A stretch of DNA of 51,919 nt from Planctomycetia bacterium. GTDB taxonomy: Bacteria; Planctomycetota; GCA-002687715. The stretch lies in contig SXUL01000029.1 in assembly GCA_005790545.1 (NCBI GenBank), forward strand, positions 1 through 51,919, given 5' to 3'. The translations under genes and the position numbers were made by a program. Below the pieces are notes generated by a model. It searched no databases. It was not told the DNA's origin and saw nothing but the letters and a program-made list of their open reading frames with translations. Shown here piece after piece: positions 17,585 to 25,184 of this stretch (position 1 is its first letter; each line of letters starts with the position of its first letter).

Positions 17585-19093
17585 ATGGCGCGACTGTCCC
17601 TCTGCATGATCGTGCGGGATGAGGAGGAGCGTCTCGCGCGCTGCCTCTCGTCCGCGCGTTCTTGCGTGGACGAGATCGTGGTGGTGGACACCGGCTCGAA
17701 GGACCGCACGATCGCTATCGCTGAGTCCTTCGATGCGCGCGTGATTCCGTTCACCTGGTGCGATGACTTCGCCGCCGCGCGCAATGCGAGCATGGAGGCG
17801 GCACGAGGCGACTGGCTGCTGTTCCTCGACGCCGACGAAACCCTGAGTGCGGAGGCCGGCCGCGAATTGAGGCGCTGCATGAAGGACCCCCGCACATTGG
17901 GAGCCTTCATCCCGCTCCATGATGGTGGCGAGGGCGCCCCCGACACCACCACGCTGCTCTTCCGCGCTGTGCGCAGAATGGATGGCGTGCGCTGGCGTTA
18001 TCGCATTCACGAGCAACTCCTCCCCGATGCCAACCGCGTGGCACGCGCACGCAACCTCCGCTTCGCGGAACTCACGCACGGCATCGAGCATGACGGCTAC
18101 AGCCATGCCGTCATGGCCTCGAAGCAGAAACGCGCGCGCAACCGGCGCCTGTTTGAAGCGCAGCTCGCGGACACTCCTGATGATCCCTACATCCTCTACA
18201 AGTTCGGCGACTTCCTGCGCCCGGACCCGGACACACATGAAGAAGGGCAACAACTGCTGCGCCGCGCCTTCGACGCGCTGCGGCGACTGCCCGCATGCGA
18301 GCAGAAGGAACTGACCTTCGCCGGTGAAGTCACAGCCCTGCTGGCGCTGGGGCTCTTGCGTCAGGGCGACAGCGCTGCCGCCGCGGATGTTCTCTCCTTC
18401 GGTGAGACGCATTGCCGGCCTACGGGACATCTCGCCTTCGCGCGCGGCCAGCAACTGCTCGCTACGGGCGATATGGCCGGTGCTGAACGAAGTTTCCGCG
18501 CGTGCATGGCCACTGGTGCCGGCGCATTTCTGATTCCCGCCACAGCGCGTGTTACCAGCCAACTCGCACCCACGGGGCGCGCCGCAGCTCTGCTCGGACT
18601 CGGACGCGCGCAAGAAGCGCTCGCGCTCATTGCTCCCCTCGCGGCCCTGCACCCGGAAGATGAAGACTCGTTGCGCATTCAGGCGGAAGCAACCTTCGCG
18701 TGTGGCGATGCACGCGGTGCCCTCGGCATCCTGACCACCGCCCTCACGCGCCAGCCGCGCACAGGCAGCCTCTGGCTAAGCGGCGCGCAACTGCTGTTCC
18801 GTCTCAAGCTCGCCGACAAGGCCCTCGATTGGGTCCGGCGCGCTCGGGCCCTCGGCTCTGCAGCGGTCGGCACCGATGGCCTCGAAGGCGAGATTCTCCT
18901 TGTCGCTGGCGATCACAACGGCGCTGAAGCACTGTTCCGCGGGCATGGGGCTGACGCGCGCTGCCAGGCCGGTCTGCTGCTTCTTGCAGAACTTCGCGGT
19001 GACAGCACGGAAGCTGGCGTGGACGCGCGCATTGCCGCCGAACGTGAGCGGATGCGTTCGAACTTGCGCCTGTCAGGCGCCAGCAGCAATTGA
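17585..19093 (+). CDS. Family 2 glycosyltransferase with C-terminal TPR region
   Basis: A 502-residue protein. Residues 1-100 are a GT-A domain of the SunS-like family 2 type: SLCMIVRDEEERLARCL, then VVVDTGSKDRT, AAARNASMEAARGDWLLFL and the metal-binding LDADETLS (DxD-like D-A-D). From about 170 onward it is helical with TPR-like repeats (YILYKFGDFLRPDPDTHEEG and later ALLGLGRAQEALALI). No signal peptide or membrane segment, so it acts in the cytoplasm. Its place six bases after the FliT-like gene in the fliD-fliS cluster suggests it glycosylates flagellin or another flagellar protein; the substrate is inferred. Its 3' end overlaps the convergent pcnB-like gene by 21 bases. Confidence 0.85.
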   Translation: MARLSLCMIVRDEEERLARCLSSARSCVDEIVVVDTGSKDRTIAIAESFDARVIPFTWCDDFAAARNASMEAARGDWLLFLDADETLSAEAGRELRRCMKDPRTLGAFIPLHDGGEGAPDTTTLLFRAVRRMDGVRWRYRIHEQLLPDANRVARARNLRFAELTHGIEHDGYSHAVMASKQKRARNRRLFEAQLADTPDDPYILYKFGDFLRPDPDTHEEGQQLLRRAFDALRRLPACEQKELTFAGEVTALLALGLLRQGDSAAAADVLSFGETHCRPTGHLAFARGQQLLATGDMAGAERSFRACMATGAGAFLIPATARVTSQLAPTGRAAALLGLGRAQEALALIAPLAALHPEDEDSLRIQAEATFACGDARGALGILTTALTRQPRTGSLWLSGAQLLFRLKLADKALDWVRRARALGSAAVGTDGLEGEILLVAGDHNGAEALFRGHGADARCQAGLLLLAELRGDSTEAGVDARIAAERERMRSNLRLSGASSN

Positions 19094-20383
19094 GCCGCGC
19101 ATGAACGCGAGCCAGGCATCCGCGCGCTCTTGTCCGCGGCCGGTCGCTCCCGCCGTGAACATGAGGTAGCGCAGCGCGTCCGCGAAATACTCGCGCCGGA
19201 GAAAGAGCGCCGAATTCGGTTTCTTGCGCGCGGCCGGCAGATGCAAGAGACGCCGTTGCGCCATCCAGATCTGCTTCATCATCCAAACGTCCCGACGCGG
19301 CATGTGCAACCGCGCGAGCACGGGCCGCAGCACGTCTTCGATGCGTCCGGCAGCCGTGGCCGGCGGAAGATCGGGTGCATCCTCGCCCGTGATGGGCTCG
19401 ATCAGTTCCCCGAACAGCACCGCAAAGCGCAAGGCCGCGGAGGCCTGTCGGCCGGACATGACCATCTGGTCCAGAGCTTCGAAGCGCTTCCATGTCAGAG
19501 GCGTTTCGCCAGCGGCCCAGCGCGTGCGCAGTACAGCTTCGACCTCGGGCAGCATGATGCCGAGCAGGCCCGTCTTCTCGAGCAGACTCACCGTCGAAGC
19601 CGCGCCGCCGCGATCCAGCATGCGCACGATTTCCTCGTGAACGCGCGGGCCGCTGGCCTTGCTGATGTCGGCGGCACTGTCGACGATGGCCTGATAGACA
19701 TCATTGGCGAGGTGCAACCCGAGACGACCGGCGAACTTCATCGCGCGCAGCATGCGCACAGGATCTTCACGGAAGCGCACCGAGGGATTGCCGATGGTCT
19801 CGATGCAGCGGCGGTCGAGATCACGAAGCCCGCTCACATAATCGATGACCTCGCCACTCGCAATGTCATAGAAGAGACCGTTGAGGGTGAAATCGCGGCG
19901 CAAGGCGTCTTCGGCCGCGGTGCCCCAGACGTTGTCCTCGCGGATCAGCGGGTCCGCCCCGGCAGCGTGCGGCTTGGCAAGCGCACGGAAGGTGCTCACC
20001 TCGAGCACCTTGTCGCCGAAAACCACGTGCACCAGCCGGAAGCGTCTCCCGATCACGCGCGAGTTGCGGAAGAGTCGTTTCACCTGACGCGGCGTCGCCG
20101 CCGTGGCGATGTCGAAGTCCTTGGGCTGGAGCCCGAGGAGCATGTCACGCACGCAGCCACCCACGAGATAAGCCTCGAAGCCGGATTCGGTGAGGCGGCG
20201 AACCACCTTCACTGCGTCCTGGTCGAGACTCGACGTGCGGAAGGGCGCCACAGGTCGCACACGCAGCGCGCGCATCCGGATTTTCCGCGCGCTGACGCGA
20301 GCGCGCCCCTTGGGAAGGGACGGTGGTCGGCGCTGGCGTGTTGCGGCTGAAGAGCGGGACTTCCTTGAGCTGACGGAGTGCAT
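19073..20383 (-). CDS. pcnB: PcnB-like poly(A) polymerase / tRNA nucleotidyltransferase family
   Basis: A class II nucleotidyltransferase of about 436 residues. Head domain: YLVGGCVRDMLLG, then KDFDIATAATPRQVKRLF with the catalytic Asp pair, SRVIGRRFRLVHV, and RRDFTLNGLFYDI; the neck follows with RFREDPVRMLRAMKFAGRLG. The GRRFRLVHV element and the basic N-terminus favour PcnB (polyadenylation) over CCA-adding enzymes, but activity cannot be decided from sequence. Start is uncertain: ATG 20383 lies 15 bases after a TATCAT box, while ATG 20275 has GGAA upstream and would remove an Arg/Ser-rich extension of 36 residues. Convergent overlap with the glycosyltransferase gene. Confidence 0.85.
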   Translation of the reverse strand: MHSVSSRKSRSSAATRQRRPPSLPKGRARVSARKIRMRALRVRPVAPFRTSSLDQDAVKVVRRLTESGFEAYLVGGCVRDMLLGLQPKDFDIATAATPRQVKRLFRNSRVIGRRFRLVHVVFGDKVLEVSTFRALAKPHAAGADPLIREDNVWGTAAEDALRRDFTLNGLFYDIASGEVIDYVSGLRDLDRRCIETIGNPSVRFREDPVRMLRAMKFAGRLGLHLANDVYQAIVDSAADISKASGPRVHEEIVRMLDRGGAASTVSLLEKTGLLGIMLPEVEAVLRTRWAAGETPLTWKRFEALDQMVMSGRQASAALRFAVLFGELIEPITGEDAPDLPPATAAGRIEDVLRPVLARLHMPRRDVWMMKQIWMAQRRLLHLPAARKKPNSALFLRREYFADALRYLMFTAGATGRGQERADAWLAFMRGSIAAGA

Positions 20384-20435
20384 TGCGCGTGAGGTCGCAT
20401 GATAGCCAGCGCCACGCCGCACGCGAGGGGCACGT

Positions 20436-20441
20436 TAGACT
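20436..20441 (+). promoter_or_regulatory. Possible -10 box before the metallopeptidase gene
   Basis: TAGACT lies 36 bases upstream of the ATG at 20478. The same hexamer precedes the membrane gene at 50887. A matching -35 element is not evident, so the call rests on the recurring hexamer. Confidence 0.3.
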
Positions 20442-20477
20442 TGCCCGCACCGCCGTGAATCTGCTGGAGGCATACGC

Positions 20478-22043
20478 ATGACCGGGTTTTCTTCTCAGTT
20501 CCGTTCGAAGTTGCTGCTTGCCCTGATGCTCCCCGCCCTGTGTGTGGCTTGCTCGGGGAAGGAGGATTCCTCCGGAAACAAGGCTGTGGCCGGCGGCAAG
20601 ACAGCGACCTCCACACCCAGCAAGCCTGAACCGGTGGCTCCTCCGCCCAAGACGCCTTTTGATCTCGCCCGCGAGAAGGCGGAAGTCTCCAACACGGTCG
20701 CTGACTGGCAGGCCTTCGCGGAGATGTTGCAGGCCGATGACACGCGCCGCGGCGCGGCACCCGATGTCTGGAAGCGCGTGCTGCGCATCGAGCCCGAAAA
20801 CGCAGCCGCCCATGCAGCCCTTGGCCACGTGCTCTTTGATCCCGCGTGGCTGAAGACGGTGCTCGCGGACAGCACCGTCGAGGACGACACGAAGAGCGAA
20901 CTCGAGATGGCACGCGATGACATTCTGGCCAATCGCCTCGAGGGCAAGGAGCGCCGGGCATGGCTCGGCGCGAGCATGGAGGAAGCGAAGGAATGGAATC
21001 GCTGGATGGGCAAGGCGGAAGCCCAGCGCGCGGCGGCCAAGGCTCGTGCTTCGGACCCGTTCGTGCGCGACGCGGAATCCATGGGCCGCAGCATGATGGA
21101 AGAGCTCGATGAAGGACTGCCGGCCATCGATTTCCGCCGCCGCGGCATCACTGGCGACGCCTTCCACCTGCACACCGCGAAGCCGTACCTGCTGCTCGTG
21201 CAGCGGGACACAACCGGCATGGAGCAGAAGATCGGCGCCGAGTGGTCCGACGTGCTGCTCAGCCTGCAGGCGACCTTCTATCCCATGCTTGCGGAAGGAA
21301 CAGGAGCTCACGCGCCGCGCGGCCCCATTCCCGTCATCATTCTGAGGGACAACGCCGAGTACACGAAGTACCAACGCCGCAACGACAACAGCGCGCCGGT
21401 GACGAGCGGCGGGCACTACGAACCGTGGTCCAACCGGCTCGTGGTGTACCGCTCGAAGACCGAGCAGGAACGCGAGACCCTCTTCCATGAAGGCACGCAT
21501 CAGCTCGTCGAGGCAGCCATGAAGACCGCGGGAACCGACAAGGGCATGCGGCAGGCGTTCTGGTTCTCCGAGGGCATCGCCGATTACTTCGGCGGACACT
21601 CACGCGAGTGGGATGGCGCAGAGAAGCGCTGGCGCTTCATCCCCGGCACCATCAATCCCGAGCGCATCGACACCCTGGTGAAGTCGAAGGAGCGCGGCAA
21701 TCTGTTCACCCTTGCCGAGTTGCTGGAGTACCGCCGCATCCACTATGTGCAGGACAAGAACAACCCGCGCCTCTCGGACAAGGTCTTGAACGGCTACGCG
21801 CAGGGTTGGGGCCTGTGCTTCCTGCTCGCGAACTGGAAGGAAGGGAAGTACCGCCCGGATTTCATCCGCTACGTGCGCGACGAATTCGAGGGGAAGAGCG
21901 GGAAGGCCGCTTTTGAGGCCGTCTTCAACAAGGTCGGCTTGGCCGAACTCGAGAAGGAATTCCTCGCCATGATCGACGAACTCGGCAAGGCCAAGAAGGA
22001 CGGTCGCATCGTGGACGGCAAGCTGCGCCCCGCGAGCAAGTAA
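20478..22043 (+). CDS. Putative lipoprotein zinc metallopeptidase (DUF1570-like)
   Basis: A 521-residue exported protein. The N-terminus is a signal peptide ending LCVACSG, an imperfect lipobox that would lipidate the Cys, followed by a Ser/Thr/Pro/Lys linker. Residues about 60-150 are helical. The C-terminal half resembles DUF1570: zinc motif H337-E338-G-T-H341 (HEGTHQL) and a downstream glutamate in FSEGIADYFGG (E365), the gluzincin arrangement. Probably a periplasmic or surface protease; substrate unknown. GGAGG lies 9 bases before ATG. Upstream it is divergent from the pcnB-like gene; downstream it converges on an unknown membrane protein. Confidence 0.75.
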   Translation: MTGFSSQFRSKLLLALMLPALCVACSGKEDSSGNKAVAGGKTATSTPSKPEPVAPPPKTPFDLAREKAEVSNTVADWQAFAEMLQADDTRRGAAPDVWKRVLRIEPENAAAHAALGHVLFDPAWLKTVLADSTVEDDTKSELEMARDDILANRLEGKERRAWLGASMEEAKEWNRWMGKAEAQRAAAKARASDPFVRDAESMGRSMMEELDEGLPAIDFRRRGITGDAFHLHTAKPYLLLVQRDTTGMEQKIGAEWSDVLLSLQATFYPMLAEGTGAHAPRGPIPVIILRDNAEYTKYQRRNDNSAPVTSGGHYEPWSNRLVVYRSKTEQERETLFHEGTHQLVEAAMKTAGTDKGMRQAFWFSEGIADYFGGHSREWDGAEKRWRFIPGTINPERIDTLVKSKERGNLFTLAELLEYRRIHYVQDKNNPRLSDKVLNGYAQGWGLCFLLANWKEGKYRPDFIRYVRDEFEGKSGKAAFEAVFNKVGLAELEKEFLAMIDELGKAKKDGRIVDGKLRPASK

Positions 22044-22061
22044 GCGGCGCGACGCCCTCGC

Positions 22062-23285
22062 TCAGTGGTCGAGGGCCCAGGGCAGATTGCCGAGCACGAG
22101 ATCCGCGTTCGGATTGCTCACTCCCGAGGCGAGAGCCTCGGGGTGCCCGTTCAAGAGGACCACCACATTGGCGGCCGCGTGAATGGCCGGCATGTGTTCT
22201 GGCCGGAAGGCTGCACCGTAAACCTGATTGTTGCCGGTCGTGGCGTTGATCCAGGCATCGCCCGTGTTGAAGAAGGGCGCGAGTGATCCGAAAGTCCCAC
22301 CCTCGTTTGTCACCTCGTAGGTCATGTTGACCACGAAATTCGGCATGGCGAGCAGCGCCACCGGCGCCAACTGGTTCACAACCTCGGTGGTCATGTTGGA
22401 CGCATTGGAGCCCGTGCCAATGGTCACGGCGATGCCAAGGCGATGCGCGAGGAAAGCGCGCACCCATGCGCGGCGCAACTGACCTCCAGTTGAATTCATG
22501 TAAGGCCCGGAGAGAAGAAACACACCGCCGTGCAACTGCAGGAAGGCCTGCATGGTGTCCTTCTCCGATTCAGGAGGCACCGTCGTGAAGCGACAATCCA
22601 GGATGCAATCGAACGCGGCCAGGCCTGTGGTCGGGAGAAAATCGTCCGCGACCACCACGCTGTGACCCTGCAGGGTCAGGCGCTGGGAAAAGAGATCAGC
22701 TTGCAACTGGGACCACGGAGCCTCGGCGTTCGCGAGGGTCTGGCGCAGCAGCAAGACGTTGCGTCCGCTCTGCGGCGGCGTCGTGATGCGCTGCAAGACG
22801 GGGTTCGTCCACGCGAACTCGACCGTCGTCGGGTCGTAGATGAGCGTCTGCATCACGAACTCGAGATTGTGCAGCGACGGGAGCGGCGGAACAGGCACCG
22901 GGACATCCAGCTTTCCGAAGCTGTCCGTGCTGTGTCCCGCGAGGAGCAGGTTCCAGTCCGATGAGAGGGCCACGGCCCAGGGGCCGATCATGCAGGGCCC
23001 GCTGTTCGTGGACACAGCCGTCCACACGCCCACCTGCGGGCGACTGCGGATGTTCAGATTCATCACCTCGCCCACATGCGCGTTGCCCGTGAGCTGAGTC
23101 GACAGGTTGAGCGGCAGAAGCGCTGGCGCCGGCAATGGCGGTGCGACACCCCATGGTGGGGTCTGAGGATTGGGCGGATTCCCGCCGGGAACTCCCGACA
23201 GGAAAAAGACGATCGCGGCCACGAGCAACATGAGTGTGCTCGCAACCAGCGCTCCCGCACTCCCACCCTTTTGCTGGACCTTCAT
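22062..23285 (-). CDS. Membrane-anchored protein of unknown function
   Basis: A 407-residue protein with an N-terminal signal anchor (about residues 10-33, ALVASTLMLLVAAIVFFLSG) followed by a Pro/Gly-rich linker and an extracytoplasmic domain. The segment VVVADDFLPTTGLAAFDCIL with FLQLHGGVFLLSGPY looks like an alpha/beta fold with a Gly-rich turn, as in ThuA- or DUF4350-like proteins, but I do not recognise a family. The ATG at 23285 directly precedes the anchor; an upstream codon would add 17 residues. A GATAAT sequence on the minus strand (23343-23348) could be its -10 box. Confidence 0.6.
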   Translation of the reverse strand: MKVQQKGGSAGALVASTLMLLVAAIVFFLSGVPGGNPPNPQTPPWGVAPPLPAPALLPLNLSTQLTGNAHVGEVMNLNIRSRPQVGVWTAVSTNSGPCMIGPWAVALSSDWNLLLAGHSTDSFGKLDVPVPVPPLPSLHNLEFVMQTLIYDPTTVEFAWTNPVLQRITTPPQSGRNVLLLRQTLANAEAPWSQLQADLFSQRLTLQGHSVVVADDFLPTTGLAAFDCILDCRFTTVPPESEKDTMQAFLQLHGGVFLLSGPYMNSTGGQLRRAWVRAFLAHRLGIAVTIGTGSNASNMTTEVVNQLAPVALLAMPNFVVNMTYEVTNEGGTFGSLAPFFNTGDAWINATTGNNQVYGAAFRPEHMPAIHAAANVVVLLNGHPEALASGVSNPNADLVLGNLPWALDH

Positions 23286-23460
23286 GACAAAGCTCGCTCC
23301 GGGCAGGCCTTCAGGGTGAAGGCGCGCCCTCGACACCGGTTCATTATCGTCCGGAGGACCGGCCGACCTTCCCCGAAGTCACGGATGCGTACTGAGCGTC
23401 ATCATATCTGCGGCATGACCCTGAACTTGCATGCGCAGAGGAAACGCGCCAAGCGTGCCT

Positions 23461-23940
23461 TCAGGTCCCGGGGCAGTTGCGCTCCTCTCCTGAGCGCTTC
23501 CAGGGACGCGGGTCTTCGCGCACGGCCCGCTCTCCCGCGAGATAGAGCTCCGTGCCACATCGCCACGTCGGCCCGTGGTCACACTGCCCGAAGCAAAGCA
23601 GGCGAAGCCCGGAGCATTCTGCGCCAGATTCCTGCAGCAATCCGCGCACTTCCCGCGCGAGGGATTCCGCTCCGCGCAGCGTGCAACTCGTGCCGTGACA
23701 TGAGGCGAAGGCGTCACCCTGCCCTGCCTCCAAGGCCAACGCTTCCGCCCATACCTTGATGCGGTCCAGATGACTTCGCTCGAGCCCCAGTTGCCCGGCC
23801 AACTCGGCAAGCACGGCTTCGCTGAGGGTGGACCCGCGCGAGCGCAAGGCGAGCAGGGCGAGAAGCTCGAGACCTGTGGAACTCGCGCGCCGCGCGCGAA
23901 TATCCGCCAAAACGAGTGCGACGTCGGCAGCAGGATTCAT
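23461..23940 (-). CDS. NuoE/HoxE-like thioredoxin-fold [2Fe-2S] ferredoxin
   Basis: A 159-residue soluble protein. An N-terminal helical bundle (1-70) resembles NuoE, and the C-terminal half has four cysteines spaced as in NuoE: C81-x4-C86 (SCHGTSC) and C116-x3-C120 (LCFGQCDHGP). The family's [2Fe-2S] cluster is bound by these residues and passes electrons in NADH dehydrogenases, hydrogenases and formate dehydrogenases. No NuoF-like partner lies nearby, so this is a stand-alone member. The start overlaps the upstream lipoprotein stop by four bases. Electron donor and acceptor are unknown. Confidence 0.75.
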   Translation of the reverse strand: MNPAADVALVLADIRARRASSTGLELLALLALRSRGSTLSEAVLAELAGQLGLERSHLDRIKVWAEALALEAGQGDAFASCHGTSCTLRGAESLAREVRGLLQESGAECSGLRLLCFGQCDHGPTWRCGTELYLAGERAVREDPRPWKRSGEERNCPGT

Positions 23941-24698
23941 CGCGGACTCCCGCCTGGTGGAGGCAGATCGAGCTTCTTGCCGAGCATGTCGCGCATGCGC
24001 ACAACAGCGAGAGAGCCGGCACTGATGGACTCGGCGCGCAGCAGCAGGCGCTCAGCCTCCGCACGGCCTCCGGAGCGCAGCCGCAGCACGCACTCCTGCG
24101 CGAGCCATTCGAGCACGATGGGATCGGCTGGGTTGGAACTCTCCCGCCGCTCACGCGCGCGCCGGACAAGCTCCGCGTAGGGCGGGAGACTCTTCAGTTC
24201 ACCCGCTTGGTCGTTCCATTCAACGTGATGTGCATGCACGAGAGATGCAGCCCTCACCCAGAGTGCCTGCTCGCCATGCGTCTCGGGATCCTGCGCGGCC
24301 AGCAAGATCGCCCACGCTCCCGCCATGTCGTGATCCTCGGCCAGCAACTGGGCCAGATGCCCACGGCACTCGAAATCCAGCGGGTCACGTGCGACATAGG
24401 CGCGCGCGAGTTCGCGATGGCGTGCCTTGCCGCGGGCGAGCCCCTCGAAATCGCCCTGCTGTCCGAGCAGCCAAGCCTCGATCCCGAGCGCCACAAGCAG
24501 CGCTCCGCGCATGGACTTGGCGACGGTCTCTGGCTCCCTCACGGCTGCCAAGACAGCACGCGCCGCGGCAAGCCGCTGCTCCGGAAGCGCATCGGACTTG
24601 GCCACCTCGATTTCACGCAGAATCAGAGCCTCATCCGTCCCACGAGAGCAGGCTCCGAGCAGGATGAGACCGAGAATCAAGGTTGGGGCGCCGCGCAC
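23937..24698 (-). CDS. Helical TPR-like lipoprotein
   Basis: A 253-residue lipoprotein of unknown function. A short signal sequence ends with the lipobox LLGACSRG, then come Ala/Leu/Arg-rich helices that look TPR-like (PLDFECRGHLAQLLAEDHDM and the final ECVLRLRSGGRAEAERLLL). I start it at GTG 24698, the only codon that places the lipobox near the N-terminus; there is no ribosome site, but TTGAAA-N15-AAGAAT lies so that AAGAAT ends six bases before GTG, suggesting a leaderless transcript. It overlaps the ferredoxin-like gene by four bases, so the two form an operon. Confidence 0.65.
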   Translation of the reverse strand: MRGAPTLILGLILLGACSRGTDEALILREIEVAKSDALPEQRLAAARAVLAAVREPETVAKSMRGALLVALGIEAWLLGQQGDFEGLARGKARHRELARAYVARDPLDFECRGHLAQLLAEDHDMAGAWAILLAAQDPETHGEQALWVRAASLVHAHHVEWNDQAGELKSLPPYAELVRRARERRESSNPADPIVLEWLAQECVLRLRSGGRAEAERLLLRAESISAGSLAVVRMRDMLGKKLDLPPPGGSPR

Positions 24699-24704
24699 GG
24701 CCCT

Positions 24705-24731
24705 ATTCTTGCAGTTTTCCCCAGCTTTCAA
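24705..24731 (-). promoter_or_regulatory. Candidate promoter of the lipoprotein / ferredoxin-like operon
   Basis: Minus strand reads TTGAAA, 15 bases, AAGAAT, then six bases to the GTG at 24698. This spacing would put the transcription start at or beside the start codon, giving a leaderless mRNA. Confidence 0.45.
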
Positions 24732-25026
24732 TGGCACCGGCGCAAGGCGGCGCGGAACAGGCTTTCGTTCGCCATGCCTGCCCTTGCTCTGGTATGCTCC
24801 GACCAGCCGCAAAGGGGTACAGCCCCTTCCGGCGGGGACTTCTGCCCGTTCGGCCGTACAACGATCCGGCGCGAACGCCAAGACAACGAACAAAGCGTGC
24901 CCGCAGGGGCACGTGAACGCAAACGGAAAGCGGTCGAGGTTGTGTGTATCAACACGTAAAACTCCCTCCTTCCTCTCTACGCCTGAAATCTGTTCCTCGA
25001 CTGCTTTCCACACTTTTCTGCGCGCC

Positions 25027-25051
25027 GCCCCTGCCTGTCGAGGGCAGGGGC
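25027..25051. repeat. Perfect hairpin in the divergent intergenic region
   Basis: GCCCCTGCC and GGCAGGGGC form a 9-base perfect stem with a 7-base loop, 51 bases upstream of the -35 box of the SurA-like gene. There is no T-run on either side, so it may be a protein-binding site or part of an RNA rather than an ordinary terminator. Confidence 0.45.
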
Positions 25052-25101
25052 CGTGGCGATGCGCGCTGCGCCCGGCAACAAACCCTGCGGGTGCCGGTTG
25101 C

Positions 25102-25129
25102 TTGACCCACTCGCCCTCGGCAGTAGATT
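25102..25129 (+). promoter_or_regulatory. Sigma-70-type promoter of the SurA-like / cyclophilin operon
   Basis: TTGACC, a 16-base spacer, TAGATT. The predicted start is near 25136, leaving a leader of about 49 bases that ends in a GGAG ribosome site seven bases before the ATG. Confidence 0.6.
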
Positions 25130-25184
25130 TCCCCACTTCAGAATCGCACGCCGCACGCGGCGTGAATGCCTGACGGAGTCACAG

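Larger units (their letters stand above)
24699..25184. other. Divergent intergenic region with several hairpins
   Basis: These 486 bases separate the minus-strand lipoprotein from the plus-strand SurA-like gene. Besides promoters at each end, I see AAGGGG/CCCCTT (24812-24828), GTGCCC/GGGCAC (24897-24912) and a perfect 9-base stem at 25027-25051. No reading frame here has a plausible start, ribosome site and protein-like composition. A structured small RNA is possible but unproven. Confidence 0.4.

Noticed and set aside
19130-20350. Open frame of about 400 codons opposite the pcnB-like gene
   Set aside because: The minus-strand frame carries clear nucleotidyltransferase motifs, so the plus-strand frame is a composition artefact.
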